DNA from: Tomocerus qinae | Lineage: Eukaryota; Arthropoda; Collembola; Entomobryomorpha; Tomoceridae | Assembly: GCA_020055645.1 (NCBI GenBank) | Contig: CM034546.1 | Coordinates: 76,880,001-76,944,000 of the forward strand | DNA length: 64,000 nucleotides | Direction: 5' to 3' | Part shown: positions 10,521 through 22,172 of the stretch, piece after piece | How positions within the stretch are numbered: the first letter of the stretch is position 1 | Layout: every line of letters starts with the position of its first letter | The notes under the pieces: generated by a model | Seen by the model: only the letters and a program-made list of their open reading frames with translations | Told to the model about the DNA's origin: nothing | Databases searched by the model: none | Translations under genes and position numbers: made by a program

Positions 10521-10551
10521 TATATTTTTTCTGATTTTTGTGTACAGAATG
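10521..10551 (+). promoter_or_regulatory. Candidate splice acceptor before ORF3
   Basis: A pyrimidine-rich run (TATATTTTTTCTGATTTTTG) ending in TGTACAG at 10547, then A and ATGG. It begins just after the pol stop. Position and sequence fit a 3' splice site that delivers the ORF3 start codon, analogous to the env splice acceptor of errantiviruses. Confidence 0.5.
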
Positions 10552-11175
10552 GCAGGGAATAGCCAAAACGTTGAGTTGGTGCGACGGGATCCTCAGGAAG
10601 AGTCTTGGGTTGATGAGGAGGAGGCCAATCGCTTTAATTTCAGGAGTTTCGCCGTCAGTATTCCAACGGTCGGATATCTGGATGTAGAGGGAGATACGAG
10701 GACGTTTCAACCAGATACAAGTCGTAATTCGGTGTGGTCTCAGTGGCGAGATCCTGTTCGACAAGGCCCAAATGACGGGGGCAGTCGCAACGGCCCGCGG
10801 GGAGGCGCAACAGCTCCCGGGCGAAGAAGCAGCCAAGGGCAAGGACAACAAAGACGAAGTGATCGTCGTGGAGATTCAGCACGTCGCAACAACGGCCACG
10901 GCAATAGATTTGGAAGTGGCGAGAACCGAGAGCAACATCGGGATCGAGGTGTGTCGCGATCAATCTCGAAAATATACACGAACAAAGTGGGTACCAAGAT
11001 CTGTTACGCGTGTGGTTCTTGCTCTCATCTCTTTGCAAAATGTGAACGACTTCACGAGATACTTTTGGATCGTGAACAGAAAGCCCAAGCTATGTGTGTT
11101 CGGTGCGGCAGATATTTAGGATATCCGGGAAAAATCTGTCGACAATGTTTAGTGCACTATACACATTTATATTGA
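10549..11175 (+). CDS. Third ORF of the element: basic zinc-knuckle protein, not an envelope
   Basis: 208 residues from the ATG at 10549; the frame is open a further 16 codons upstream without an ATG. Seen: an N-terminal acidic region (about residues 1-55), a Gly/Arg/Gln-rich basic middle (about 60-140, with runs such as RRNNGHGNRFG), then CYACGSCSHLFAKC, which fits the CCHC knuckle spacing CX2CX4HX4C, and near the C-terminus a second CX2C...CX2C pair (CVRCG...CRQC). There is no signal peptide and no membrane segment, so it is not an Env. Inferred: a nucleic-acid-binding accessory or second nucleocapsid-like protein, probably made from a spliced RNA because a splice-acceptor-like sequence ends one base before its ATG. 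Family not recognised. Confidence 0.7.
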   Translation: MAGNSQNVELVRRDPQEESWVDEEEANRFNFRSFAVSIPTVGYLDVEGDTRTFQPDTSRNSVWSQWRDPVRQGPNDGGSRNGPRGGATAPGRRSSQGQGQQRRSDRRGDSARRNNGHGNRFGSGENREQHRDRGVSRSISKIYTNKVGTKICYACGSCSHLFAKCERLHEILLDREQKAQAMCVRCGRYLGYPGKICRQCLVHYTHLY

Positions 11176-11557
11176 CATTTTATTGCTATAATGTGTTGAC
11201 TATTAGTGCTACGAAATTGTTGATGTGAAGGCATATTTTTGGTTTTGGTGAATTAATTTTACGGAAATGAATTTATGAATTTATGCTATCATTTGATTAT
11301 ATTTTGTGTTCAATAATTTCTAAAGGTGTAATCATTATCTGTGGGACTTTATGTATTTCTTTGTAGTTAATTACCATTGTATTAATTAATTGGTATGGCT
11401 AATGTTTTTGCTATAATGTTAGTAATTGTTTTTTGTCTTGGTGTTTATGTATTAACTTAGAATGTAGTTATTATTGGTTCTTAACTCTGTAATTTTCGAG
11501 TATCTTTTCTACCCGGGGGAGTTTACGTCTGGGGACCAGCCGTCTTTGTTGGCGTGG
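11176..11557 (+). other. Retrotransposon 3' untranslated segment
   Basis: AT-rich stretch between ORF3 and the 3' LTR. A short CCCGGGGGAG run at about 11513 is the closest thing to a polypurine tract but is 35 bases from the LTR. No coding potential was seen on the plus strand. Confidence 0.6.
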
Positions 11558-11942
11558 TGTCGGGGTATAGTAAGATTAGTCATAGAGATATGTAAACCGC
11601 CGACAATTATGTAAACGCGGGGCTGCCGTGAGCCAGCCAATGGCTGCACTAGTGAGTGAAGCCATTGGATGACTCTCAGCAGACTTGTGAAAAGAGTCGG
11701 GAGAACTAAGTTGGAAGCAGAGGAGAGAAGGTGCGAGTCTAGAGCCAATAAAGAGGTTGTGGGACAGAGAAACGAGGTCTTGGCTTGGGTTGAGTTATTG
11801 GCATCTTGGTATTGGCATCTTCGGGACTTTGACCTGACACTGACCTGACCGAAAGAAGGACATTCGGAGAATACCTCTCCTGGTTGACCCGTGGCTTTAC
11901 CTAGCGAGCGCATCACCCAAGAGGAGTACCTTCCGTACGACA
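11558..11942 (+). repeat. 3' LTR (385 bp)
   Basis: Identical by eye to the 5' LTR over its whole length. Followed by CAGT (11943..11946), the right copy of the target-site duplication. Confidence 0.95.
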
Positions 11943-14023
11943 CAGTTTTAACTTGGATGGCATATTTAAATGAGCAAGATCAATATCATTCATATCGAAG
12001 ATGGCATATATTACTAAAAAAATTCAATATACAAATAAAGTAAGATACTTAATGATTCATAAAAATTCACAGATATTCTTTTCTAGGATAACCAAGACAC
12101 GAATTATATTAAGCTAATGTAATTACTAGAATTGCCACAAACATCCTATAATTATTAAACCATTTTTATATTCAATTCTCTGTCATGCTACTTAATGCTA
12201 CTCCAAACCCAATAAAATAAGGATTTGGCAGTACAATAACTATTAAGCATACCACAAATTATATATTGTACACTTATCCTTTTTTATCAACTTCCGTGCA
12301 CACAACCAATCTGTTTCACCAAACCAAACTGCTTAAGCAGCTTGTATTACTTCACCACAAACACTAGAGACTGCTAGGCATTTATAAGTATTTACATCGT
12401 ATTTAGTTTTTTCATGGTCAACCGCACTATAGTTACCAAATTGATTTATAGTATATTAAAACTAGGGAATTTATTAGCATACACTTTCATATGAAAATCT
12501 TCTGTCTTCGCGGGCGAAAATATTCCAATTTTGAAAAAAAAACGGGAGATACTATTGTGGGCTACACTAAAAGCATATTATTTGTATTGTCTCAATCATT
12601 GCAAATAGATTACCGTTAAAGCAAAATTAAATAATAAACCAAAGGGCATTGCAAATATTTGGTAGTTATACTATTAGTTGTGACTGTCGTTAAAACGAGG
12701 TTACAAAATTTACATGCCCTGACTTCCTACTTGTTCAATTGGTGTAAACGATGCTCGATGGACTTATGCTGTCCCATGAATAAAGTAGAAACTATGAATT
12801 TCTTTATTGATTTGGAATTACTCAGGGTTAATAATTCTCTATTATAAGACCAAAGCGGGCCCTCGAAACATTATTTCTTCTTATAGCATCTTGCAAACAG
12901 ACGGCATAATTGTTCGCTGTACCTACAGACGAATTAGATAATATTAGAGAAGTTACTTAGTAAAGCTGTAAAGTTAACCCATGAAAGGAATGAAGAATGA
13001 AGGTAGTTATTACATTTAAATTTTAATTGAAAAATTATATTTTTAATTGTTTAATTAAATATACTTTAAGTTTATTGTCTTATTATTATACTTTAACTGA
13101 GTTAAGGAGAGGGATGGAGAGGAACAAACATTAGTTAAATTCGACTAAATTATCTGGAATGAGTTTGAAACATTTCTTTGATTGCATTCTAATTTCGTAT
13201 TCATCTCCTCCAAATGTTTCAAACACTTTCCATAGGGTTGGTCATTCTTCTGTACTTAGAAATACACTTTTCTGATGAATCTCATTTTTCTGTGATCTGA
13301 GAAACTTTGTCAAAGTTAAAGTGGCTAAATTTTGTCATTATTTTCTAGATGGTATTTTAATTTACAACACGTAATTGCATCACTGGATATTTAGTAGTAT
13401 CAATAACTGCTTGGCAGCTAGTTGTTATCAAGTATATGTATCAGTAAATTATTATTTATTAAGTCTGATCCACTGGAAAATTTATCACTCTAAGGTCACG
13501 TTTAAACGTTGATAAATATATCAGGCAAACTAGTAGAAGATTTGTAGTTTGCTGTAATTGCCTTTGTATTTTTCTAGTAAATGTTTATGTTTCAATAGAT
13601 TTATCTGAAAGTAAATGAAATATTTGATAAAAGAAATGAATACACCACGTACTTATTATGCAAAGTTAGTTCAGTTCAAATTCAAATGTTTATCAAAATG
13701 AATGTTAAGTGCACTATTTATTTAGCAATTTCATGTTTCAAAGTAAATAGATTCCAAATGTTTCAAGACATGTTTCATTCCTCATTTCAATAACCTCATT
13801 TATTTCTAAAATTTATGTATTTGAGGTATATGCCTACTTAACATTCTGATAGTTGTGAGATCATTAAGATATTTTCATCTGATTGCATAATATCTATCTA
13901 CTATTTACTTTCTACCCTTGAAACTTGATATCTGATTCTCGTATTTTACTGATATCTCTGTTTAATAATAGATTACTCATTAAACAACTTTAAACACATT
14001 TTGTGTTGTGTATTAATTATTTC
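11943..14023. other. Intergenic, nothing recognised
   Basis: AT-rich, with many short open frames and none with codon pattern or domain. It ends at the TATA box of the next gene. No RNA gene, tandem repeat or transposon end was identified. Confidence 0.5.
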
Positions 14024-14032
14024 TATATAAAA
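14024..14032 (+). promoter_or_regulatory. TATA box of the 338-aa secreted protein gene
   Basis: TATATAAAA, 48 bases before the ATG at 14080, which places the likely transcription start near 14055. The neighbouring lectin genes have similar boxes, TATATAAAC at 16497 and TTATAAAAG at 18757. Confidence 0.6.
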
Positions 14033-14079
14033 GCGTGAAATAATTTTCGAGAGACATTAGTTGCTAATAATTTACCAAA

Positions 14080-15873
14080 ATGCTTTCAATTCAAACTGTA
14101 CTTACACTTGCTACTGTTTTAATCTTTTCTTTCAGTGTCATTGCGGACCCTAGAGGAAGGACTGATTTGAGAAGTATGGTTTTGAAAATTCAATCACATT
14201 TCGATTTTTTTAAAATAATTACATTGCTATAGGGAATAAATAGTTAGCAATAATATTATTTTTAATATTTGAACTTTATTTCAGTTACTGGGGGCCTTTG
14301 TCAAGAAGAGAAAGAGGATCGATGTTATGGAATGGGTACAAGAAACTATACGATTGACAATATGTATCAAAAGTTGGGGAGGACACAATATTCTTTACAG
14401 ACTTACAACTTCAGGCCTTTGAGTATTGATTGTACTAATGGGGGCCAATTCAATGGATACCAATGGGTAGATCCTGCAGAAACTATTTCCCACGCCGTTT
14501 TGTTAGACACAAATGGCATTGTTGCAGGATTCCAACTTTTGGTAATATTAAAATGTTTATTCTTCTAAAACTATAAGATAATATTATATTATAATATTAT
14601 ATTATGCTGATACATCTGTAGATGTCAGAATTTTGCCTCATATTAATAGTTTAGTATTAAAAAAGTAATTTTAGACTTTTTTATAATTACTCAACAGATG
14701 CCCTATAATGAAGTCGATTTGACACTTCAGCCCCATTACCGTTACGATTTGCAACCAGCATTTCAAAACCAAACAATTGATGGTGTGGAGTACTCTCGAA
14801 TTACTGTTTATTTCATGGATCCAGGTAAAATAAGATCACATTTTTGAATATTTATAGTAAATGGAGTAAATGTCATGTGTCTAGGCGCCGTACTAAATTG
14901 ACTGAAAATATATCTATGTTTTATTTAACAAAAATTGAAATACATTTAATGCTGAATGTTATCACAGGGTTGATCTGTACTCTTGGACGTGATGAAAACC
15001 AACTAGAAACAGAAGGAACGATTTCACGATTTTACATTCAAGTGGGTCCGTCGCCAATTTGGGCCAAGGAACTTTCCCTGAACAGCCCACCTAGAACAAT
15101 GTATGATCAACAATTACTAAGTATGTGGGATGTCAACAACTGCTACAGATATATGGGTAAGGCGTATTTCTTAAAAATGCGTAAAATATTTTCAGTTTTA
15201 TTTCTGGAAAATAATATTTGAAAAACTATAAAATTTGAGATTTTAAGAATTTTTGTTTTGTTTTTAAGAAAAATCCTTTATTCGGTTCCCACCTTTTTCC
15301 TGCCTGATTATTTTTAATTTTTCTGTTTCCCTTAATTTAATAGTCCGTAAATATATTTTATGCGTTTTACATAATTCCAAACAGGTTGGCATCGATTTTT
15401 TGATCAAGACTCGTGGGACGTGGACAACTGCGCAAATTTTCTTCCGTTTTTCCTCATGTACACCGATAAAAATGACGGCGGAGATTTAAACGGATTTGGA
15501 TTTGTCGTCCCTGGAAAAGCTTCTGCCGAAGCCTTTGAACGTCCCACATATAGCTTAACAAAGGTAATTTCACAGGGCATAATTTCATTTTGATCCATTA
15601 AATAGCACTGCAAATACGGAAATATGTATTTATTTTAAAAATTATAGACACACATTTTGATCGATTGTGACCTATAACTGTATATTTTGTATAATTTTTA
15701 AGTGGCAAGGTGGAACCAACAACAATACGGATAACGTGCCAAAATGTTTTGAAGAAGCTTATAATTTATATGGAATGTCCTCGTTCCATGTTTATTTGTC
15801 GGAAAAGCCCTATCGCTTCCTTTGTTCAAATGCACAAGATTCGTCTTATTATCAACAGCGAAAAGGTTGGTAA
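14080..15873 (+). CDS. Secreted Cys-containing protein of unknown function, 6 exons, 338 aa
   Basis: Exons 14080..14173, 14285..14541, 14698..14824, 14968..15156, 15385..15563 and 15703..15873. All introns are GT-AG and the phases (1,0,1,1,0) join into one frame ending TAA at 15871. Seen: an N-terminal signal peptide (TVLTLATVLIFSFSVIA), then an extracellular-type chain with eight Cys after the signal, enough for four disulfides. Recognisable blocks are GGQFNGYQWVDP, HAVLLDTNGIVAGFQ, WDVNNCYRYMGWHRFF and GGDLNGFGFVVPGK. I do not recognise the family. The regular Trp/Asp/Gly-rich blocks suggest a beta-rich secreted domain. There are no membrane segments, GPI tail or catalytic motif I can name. 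It lies upstream of two secreted lectins on the same strand and has its own TATA box. The structure is well supported, the function is not. Confidence 0.75.
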
Positions 15874-16496
15874 TCACTTTTAGGTAAACCTGAATTTACT
15901 GAAGGTTGTATATATATCTTATTATATATATTATATTATATATCTTATTGAATTATTGCTGAACAGTTTGTATAAATTCGGATAACAAATATCATTAAAA
16001 TAAATTCTGATGGACCTCAATTGTTTACAATTCTATATAATCAGTAAGAAATAGGTCAGCGGCAGTGTGTGTATACTTTGATGCGTCCTTCAGGCTTGGA
16101 CACTTTTCAGTTACTAAACGTTAATCTACCAGTCTTATCTCCTTCAGGCTGTATACTCATACATTACATTCACTTTTTAAACACATCTGCACTCGCTTGT
16201 ACCTAATGAAACTTACTTCGGAATGGGGAATAATTTCATATGGTTTTATAATTTATAATTGAAGGTAAGTAGGTAATTAAGCATTTATTTTCATACATGC
16301 AAGTCATTTAATGTCACTACTGTTTAAAATTCGAAGAACTGCCAATGATTAATATATAGGACACATATAATTTGCATCGTTGGCGTTCTAATTAGATTAT
16401 TATTACCTGGAATAACTGGAATTAGATACTGGGGTACTCCGAATAAATTCTGAAAAATTTGGTCTCCAATTTCCGTGAAATAGATTAATTAAATGG
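15874..16496. other. Intergenic between secreted-protein genes
   Basis: Holds a short TATATCTTATTATATA-type low-complexity stretch near 15908-15950 and otherwise nothing recognisable. Ends at a TATATAAAC box (16497..16505) for the lectin gene. Confidence 0.5.
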
Positions 16497-16605
16497 TATA
16501 TAAACGGAAAGCAATATTCATTAAACATGCAGAGAAATCCAAGTCTTTTATTGACTGAAAACCTAAAACTACAACAAAAGACATCGAAAGTTTAAAATTT
16601 TCAAA

Positions 16606-17456
16606 ATGGAAAAACTCTTTCTCGTTTTCCTTTGCCTAGCAACAAAATCGGCATTGTCGTATACTTTGGAGTCCAAACCAGTTGAAAAAGAAGGTATGAA
16701 ACAATTGTAGAAATTAATTTAAAAATAATTTGGTATCTAATACCACGAACACGAATTGAAAATTAATACTTAATTTGATACTTAGGTTTTACACAAAAAA
16801 ATAAAACACATTTATATCTTAACCTTTTCAGGTTTTACTTTTTTGGGCTACGTAAATGGATCATCTTCCAAATCTGATGAAATTTCTACCAAAGCTCTGT
16901 ACCTGAGCAACAGTCCAGTAAGTATACTTATTGATGTCATTAATTTTTTAGATACCCAACTTTTAAAATCAAATGTAAAGAATTGATGCGTTTTAATTAA
17001 TAAAATATTATTATGTATGTGTTAGCTGTCGTGGACGAATGCGTACTTGGCCTGTGAATCTGGAAAATTGGTTTCGTTAGAAAATGTAGCAAAAGATACA
17101 GAAGTAAATGAACATTTACAAAGAACAGGGTTGGGTGAGTTAAAGAAATTTATTGTTTTTAAATGCAAAACAAGAAACAAGTTTTTCTGCAGCCTTTTAT
17201 TTTATTGCCTTCATATCTAAAATCTATCTTTCCTACAGTAAACATTCCCATTTGGACATCTGGAAGATATGATTCCACCAAGGGAATTTATGTTTGGCAG
17301 AAGAAAAGTCCCATTCCAGTGACTTATACCAACTGGTTAGCTGGACATCCACTAAACAGAAATAGTTATTGCGTTTACGTTACCGGCGATTTGTTTAGCT
17401 ACGGTTGGGCAAGTGGCGGTTGTGCCAATAGTTATCGCTACATTTGCGAAGTTTAG
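16606..17456 (+). CDS. Secreted single-domain C-type lectin-like protein 1, 4 exons, 166 aa
   Basis: Exons 16606..16693, 16832..16917, 17026..17134 and 17239..17456, phases 1,0,1. Seen: a signal peptide (MEKLFLVFLCLATKSALS), then one C-type lectin-like domain. It has LSWTNAYLACESG in the first helix with C1, IWTSGR, WQKKSPIPVTYTNWLAGHP in the long loop, then YCVYV, GWASGGC and the terminal YICEV, giving the four conserved Cys. Known: such proteins act in the haemolymph or cuticle surface in recognition and immunity. The loop has PLN in place of EPN or QPD and the usual WND is WAS, so Ca-dependent sugar binding is doubtful. TATA box at 16497..16505. It is a tandem paralogue of the gene at 18880, with matching exon structure and exactly the same length. 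Confidence 0.85.
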
Positions 17457-18756
17457 TCTACTTGCCATCAATGTATCACAAATAATTGATTTCCATCTCA
17501 GATTTTGCTAAGGCTGTATTATGTTGTACTAATTTTATTGTATGTACGAGATGTTAACAGTTACACAGTTACAAACAAAATGTATTAAAGCTCTAAAAAT
17601 TCTGCAGATACAAACAAAAATTTCTAACCTCTTTTATTTTATAAAATGACAAAGGGGATCGAAGCACAGACTAAGCAAATGACATAAAAAACTATCTCCT
17701 TTACAAATACAAATGCATATTATAATGTATGCTTAAAGTAATAATGGCATCTGACATCATAAAATTTGTTTGCATTCTATTTTTGTAATACGGTGGGTAT
17801 CATTTACGACTCTGCATTATACAATTAGACGTTACAGATAAATTATTAATTTTTGCGGCATTGTATCATAAAGTATGGTTTTCGAATTAGAGATATTAGC
17901 GTTTATTGGTGAAAATTATCACTAATTATTAAATTATGCTAACAAAACTATTTTTAAAGAATTTGTCAGTTTAGATTAGAAAAACGTTTTTTGAACACCG
18001 ACTTTAACGGGTTGTAAATTTCATCAGAATGCATGAAATAAATATATATTACTTCTGTAACATTATTATAACTATTTCCCAGAAAGAGCATAAAATAGTT
18101 GAACATTGATTTTATGGTGACTCTGACCTCAAAACTATGTTGACCCAGTGGCATATAATATTATTTGATTTACGTGATTAACTGAGAGGAAAATTTGTTT
18201 AAAATGACTTGCTCTTTTTCCAATAATGGCAATAAAATAAATGATTGTTTGGTTACTGATTAGTCAGCATTTTTAAACATCATTTTTATAGATTCAGCTT
18301 CCAAATAATATTAACCTTTTGAATAACCATGCATGTACCCCCGAAAATCCAATAAAAAAGTAGTCTAATATTTTTAGGAAGGTTAAAAATGTAAAAAAAA
18401 TTTAGCCTTGCAAACTAATAGGCATTATTTCGGACCAAATGTAGCTAAATATATAAACAAAATTTAAGCTTTATGCAAAAATTACAGGAATGCATATATT
18501 TAAAAGTTTATTGTGACATGTGCCTTCTTGACCAAATATTTTCATACTTGCCTAATGAAAATTAAACAATATTTCACAGAGAGGCAACTGTGGTAATACG
18601 TTAATAGTTCACTATTATACACACTGTAATTTTATCATGTGGTGTATGTGAGCAATACTGAATGATAATGATAATGACTAACTAAACAATTACAGGTCAG
18701 CAAATCTCTAAACAAATGTATACTACAACTACAATAAAAAATAATTGGATTCATTG
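17457..18756. other. Intergenic between the two lectin genes
   Basis: 3' end of the first lectin gene (a weak ATTAAA at 17583) and AT-rich spacer. No exon or repeat was recognised. Ends at the TATA box TTATAAAAG (18757..18765) of the second lectin. Confidence 0.5.
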
Positions 18757-18879
18757 TTATAAAAGGCAGAGTTTTCAAATCTTGTCTGCATTCTGTCTGT
18801 TAAAAACGGAACAAGCTACCAAACTATACTGTTCCTTCAAAATTCTTTTTTATATTGCAAGCCATTGTAATTCAAAATA

Positions 18880-19943
18880 ATGAAATTAGTAACTACTACA
18901 TGTGTTTGGATATTCACAGTTTCTGTGATTACCCCCAGACAACTGTTGGCTAGTTCAAAAGTTTTCCCAGAAGAGAACAACGGTAATAGAGCAAAATTTC
19001 AATTACTAAATTTAACATTCATGTAAAAGTTCTTTTAAAATAATTTCAGATGCCTCCAGACAGATTCGGAGTTCTACCTTCTCAGGTTCCCTTTACCTGA
19101 GCAAATACCCGGTAGACAGTACACAGTTTTGTTACACAGTTAATATTTAATTACTTTGTCATCGTTTTCCTTGACATTCTAGACTTCTAGACTATCTTGA
19201 CTATATGAATACTATTTTAATTATTAGTGTAAATGTATACGTTCCGTTATTTCCCGCCCGATTTTCACGGCAACTGCGAAATGAACTGGAAAATTATATT
19301 GTAGTGTTTTGAAAATGGAGTCTATCTACTCCCGTGTCTCCAGTATTTCCCATCTCCTAATTTTCCATATCAATATTATTATAAGTCAATGGTATAATTA
19401 TGATCTTATTATATTAGATTATATTTTATACGCGACTTTGGGGGAAGAGCACTAAGAGCAGTCACTTTAATAAAGCTAAACGGGAACTTGAACATATTTT
19501 AATACTTTTAAGCTTTCGTGGTTCGATGCTTTCTTGGCCTGCAGAGGAGAATTGATGTCATTAGAAACAATAATCAAAGACGAAAAAATGAAAGAGCATC
19601 TGTTTCAAAATAAATGTATATACCAAACATTTGTAATACTTTTTTATTTGCAATCCTTCTAATTTTCTAGTTTCTAGTATTTGCTTGTATTATTTATAAA
19701 ATGTTTTTAGACAACTTTTCCATTTGGACTGCAGGAAGGTCTGACATTGAATCCTTAGGGAAAGAATACGTTTGGCAAAAATTTTCGTCTATCCCGATTA
19801 ATTTCTCTAATTGGTTTGAAGGACATCCTATTCAGAAACCAGATTACTGTGTATTTACCCAAGTGAAAGATGGCGACTTATTTAATTACGGATGGGGTAC
19901 AGCTAATTGTTCAAACAAGTATTTATACGCTTGCGAATTTTGA
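18880..19943 (+). CDS. Secreted single-domain C-type lectin-like protein 2, 4 exons, 166 aa
   Basis: Exons 18880..18982, 19050..19111, 19513..19615 and 19711..19943, phases 1,0,1 as in the neighbouring paralogue. Seen: a signal-peptide-like N-terminus (TTTCVWIFTVSVIT), then a C-type lectin-like domain with LSWFDAFLACRGE, SIWTAGRSD, YVWQKFSSIPINFSNWFEGHP, DYCVF, GWGTANC and the final YACEF, so all four structural Cys are kept. There is no EPN/QPD or WND, so Ca-dependent sugar binding is unlikely. Two splice sites are weaker than average: donor GTAGAC after 19111 and acceptor AAG before 19513. Alignment with the paralogue supports both. The gene probably arose by tandem duplication and has since diverged widely in sequence. 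It is likely active, since the frame is intact. Confidence 0.8.
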
Positions 19944-20009
19944 TACCTAATTGCGAATTTTATGTAAAAGTACTTATCTTCAACTTTTTTAAATCTGAAA
20001 ACTTTTCTA

Positions 20010-20625
20010 AACTTCCATTAAATCTCTCTTTTATGTCGGCATTCTCGGTATTTTTATACTTTATTATCAGTCTCATAGCTTAACCTCAGTTTACAGTGGG
20101 ATGCATTTACTACCGTGCCTTGCTCATCTCTTTATAATTATACGTTCGGGAAAGATAGATCCCTATCGGTGAGTGAGTACAGAAGGAGTTATTAATGTAG
20201 TTTTACATTATCTCTTATTGACGTCAGACTATGGCTACATATAAACAGATAATGATTCGTTGCATTTCTATTGACGTCATAAATTGGTTTCATGACAAGA
20301 ATATTGTCTTTAATTAAGTAGTAGAAGACAGCAAGAAGCTATCTTTCAAATGTAAACTACTATTAAACATTATGTGATTATGTGTATGCAAAGGAAACGT
20401 AATTAATTTTACTTGGGTAGATAACCTTTCGTCCATTCATAAGTATTTACTATGAAGTTCAAATGTTGTAATCAATGGAATTCCCAGGATAATATTTTCA
20501 TTCTAGATTTCTTGTGAATGGACAACGAGAAGTAAAAGATAATTACAGCTAGCTTTTGCGGGATGCCTTAATGTGGTTGTTATGTGTATACATGGGGCAA
20601 TACCATGAGTACTTCAGAATGACTA
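20010..20625 (+). repeat. Dispersed duplication, copy 1 (matches 43290-44025)
   Basis: Long collinear similarity to 43290..44025, for example TATTATCAGTCTCATA, CAGTTTACAGTGGGATGCA, GATAATTACAGCTA and CCATGAGTACTTCAG in the same order and orientation, with small indels and one extra segment of about 70 bases in the other copy. It begins just downstream of the second lectin. No coding sequence. It could be part of the same segmental duplication that spread the His-rich gene family, or an unknown non-autonomous repeat. Confidence 0.7.
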
Positions 20626-21269
20626 AATGTCAAAGTGGTAAAGTCCCGCGACTTCTTTATAAATTCTCAGTTAGTTGCAACGCTAGAAAACCAAAAACTC
20701 AGTTTTCAGCAATATAATATTCACTTTTTAGCCACCCGCCAACCATAAGTTAATAAAAAATATTTTTTGATAATCAGAATAGTAAGTCATAATTAAAAAC
20801 ACATATTGTGCTCCTGTCCATCGAATAACAGACCCTATAAGGTCTTATTTTACGAGTCCCGACGGCAAAACTGAAATGTAGCCGATGATTAAGGAACATC
20901 ATAATATAAAACTTATGCAATTGTAACTGTAACTCTGTTGACATCCGGACAACCAAGCGTGTCAACTGTAAAACACTTAGCGGGCGAAAGAAAAGCGGGT
21001 AAAAACCAATTTATTAAATTGGTTTCTAGTCTCAGTTAATTTTGAGTTGTTAGTACATAGATTTTTATGGTACTATGCGACTTTCATGTCTGATTGTCTG
21101 TCAAATCATTGCTAAACTAAAAAAATAATTGGGACAATTAGGATATAGAGGTTAATTAAAATAATGCAGTTAATTAAAGTATAATGGGGTAGACTAAAAC
21201 TAAATAATAAGGGTTAAAGTAGTGGGGTCAACTAAAATAACAGGGCTAATGAAAGTAATAACTTGGACT
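20626..21269. other. Intergenic, nothing recognised
   Basis: AT-rich spacer with no exon, RNA gene or repeat that I can support. Confidence 0.4.
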
Positions 21270-22172
21270 AAAACAAAAGTATGATTAAATGTGTGGGCTT
21301 AATTAAAACAACAAGATTGAACAAAAACCTGTCCATGATATTATTTTTGTGAAAACCGCTAACAGATGATGAAAAGACTTAAAACAGCAACTGTAGAAAA
21401 AGTTTCACTGTTCGATGAAATAATTGAATTTGATTGATTACTCTCCTTCCCAGAGCCTGAGACTAACCATGCAGTGGGTTTCACAACCGCCAAAGACTGA
21501 TGACTCTTTCGATTGCTTTCTTACTAAATTGGAAACTCCCAAATTCTATTTATGATATTCATTAATTTGTGCCTCAAGACCGTTTAAATGTTTAATTTTT
21601 TTTAATGTTCTCAAGATATAAATATTAATTCTCAGTATTTGTTAGTAGTTAACTACAAATTCTTCACCATATCATGTTACTATATTCACAAAGGGATTTT
21701 ATCAGTATAGCATTTAAAGGTTGCATGAGTAATTACTACTTAAGTGTTGTGATATAAATATCGTTTCCCGAATTTTCAGATATGAAGCTACTAATTACCA
21801 AGACTGGAGTTGTTTGCTTCGAGGGCGTATTCAGTAACAGTTTATCGTTAATACCTATGTTCGTTTTCGTTTAAATATGCATTACGGTGCATAATCAAAG
21901 TAATCATTATGTTTATGTTAACAAGGATCGGTATGTTGTAGTCATGTTTCAATTATACTATTTGATTGTAATCAACACTCTTCTGACGTCTTTTGTATGG
22001 AAATTGAGATGAATTTATAATCGCTTCTTACCCAAGAAATGAGTATTTAAACTCCGAACGACAGTAGCAATAATCATCATTCAACTGAATTAACCACTTC
22101 TGACAAGTTGTCATTTGATAGACTTACTGTTTGGGTCACCAAAACAAAATAAGTTTTCAAAGAAAATTCAAA
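21270..22172 (+). repeat. Duplicated 5' flank of His-rich gene A, including promoter
   Basis: Similar, in inverted orientation, to 39030..40140 (5' flank of copy B) and in part to 48075..48880 (copy C). Shared blocks include the AAGAAAGCAATCGAAAGAGT stretch near 39680 and GACGTCAGAAGAGTG-like sequence. It contains a TATA-like TATTTAAAC at 22044..22052, 121 bases before the ATG, set in GAGTATTTAAACTCC. Copies B and C have the same box (39150..39158; 48193..48201, the latter a perfect TATATAAAC on the minus strand). The whole gene with its promoter was therefore the duplicated unit. Confidence 0.75.

Larger units (their letters stand above)
1110..11942 (+). mobile_element. Complete Ty3/gypsy LTR retrotransposon, 10.8 kb, three ORFs
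   Basis: Seen: two 385-bp LTRs (TGTCGG...ACGACA, TG..CA ends) that appear identical by eye, flanked by the 4-bp duplication CAGT (1106..1109 and 11943..11946). Inside, in order: a long leader, gag, a -1 frameshift signal, pol (protease, reverse transcriptase, RNase H, integrase with GPY-type tail) and a third ORF. Known: the PR-RT-RH-IN order is the Ty3/gypsy (Metaviridae) order, and 4-6 bp target duplications are usual. Identical LTRs and intact frames mean a recent insertion that may still be active. No purine-rich tract or tRNA primer site is obvious. The base before the 3' LTR is not in a clean polypurine run, and the first TGG after the 5' LTR is at 1513, 19 bases in. Both ends of the replication machinery are therefore uncertain. 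Confidence 0.95.
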
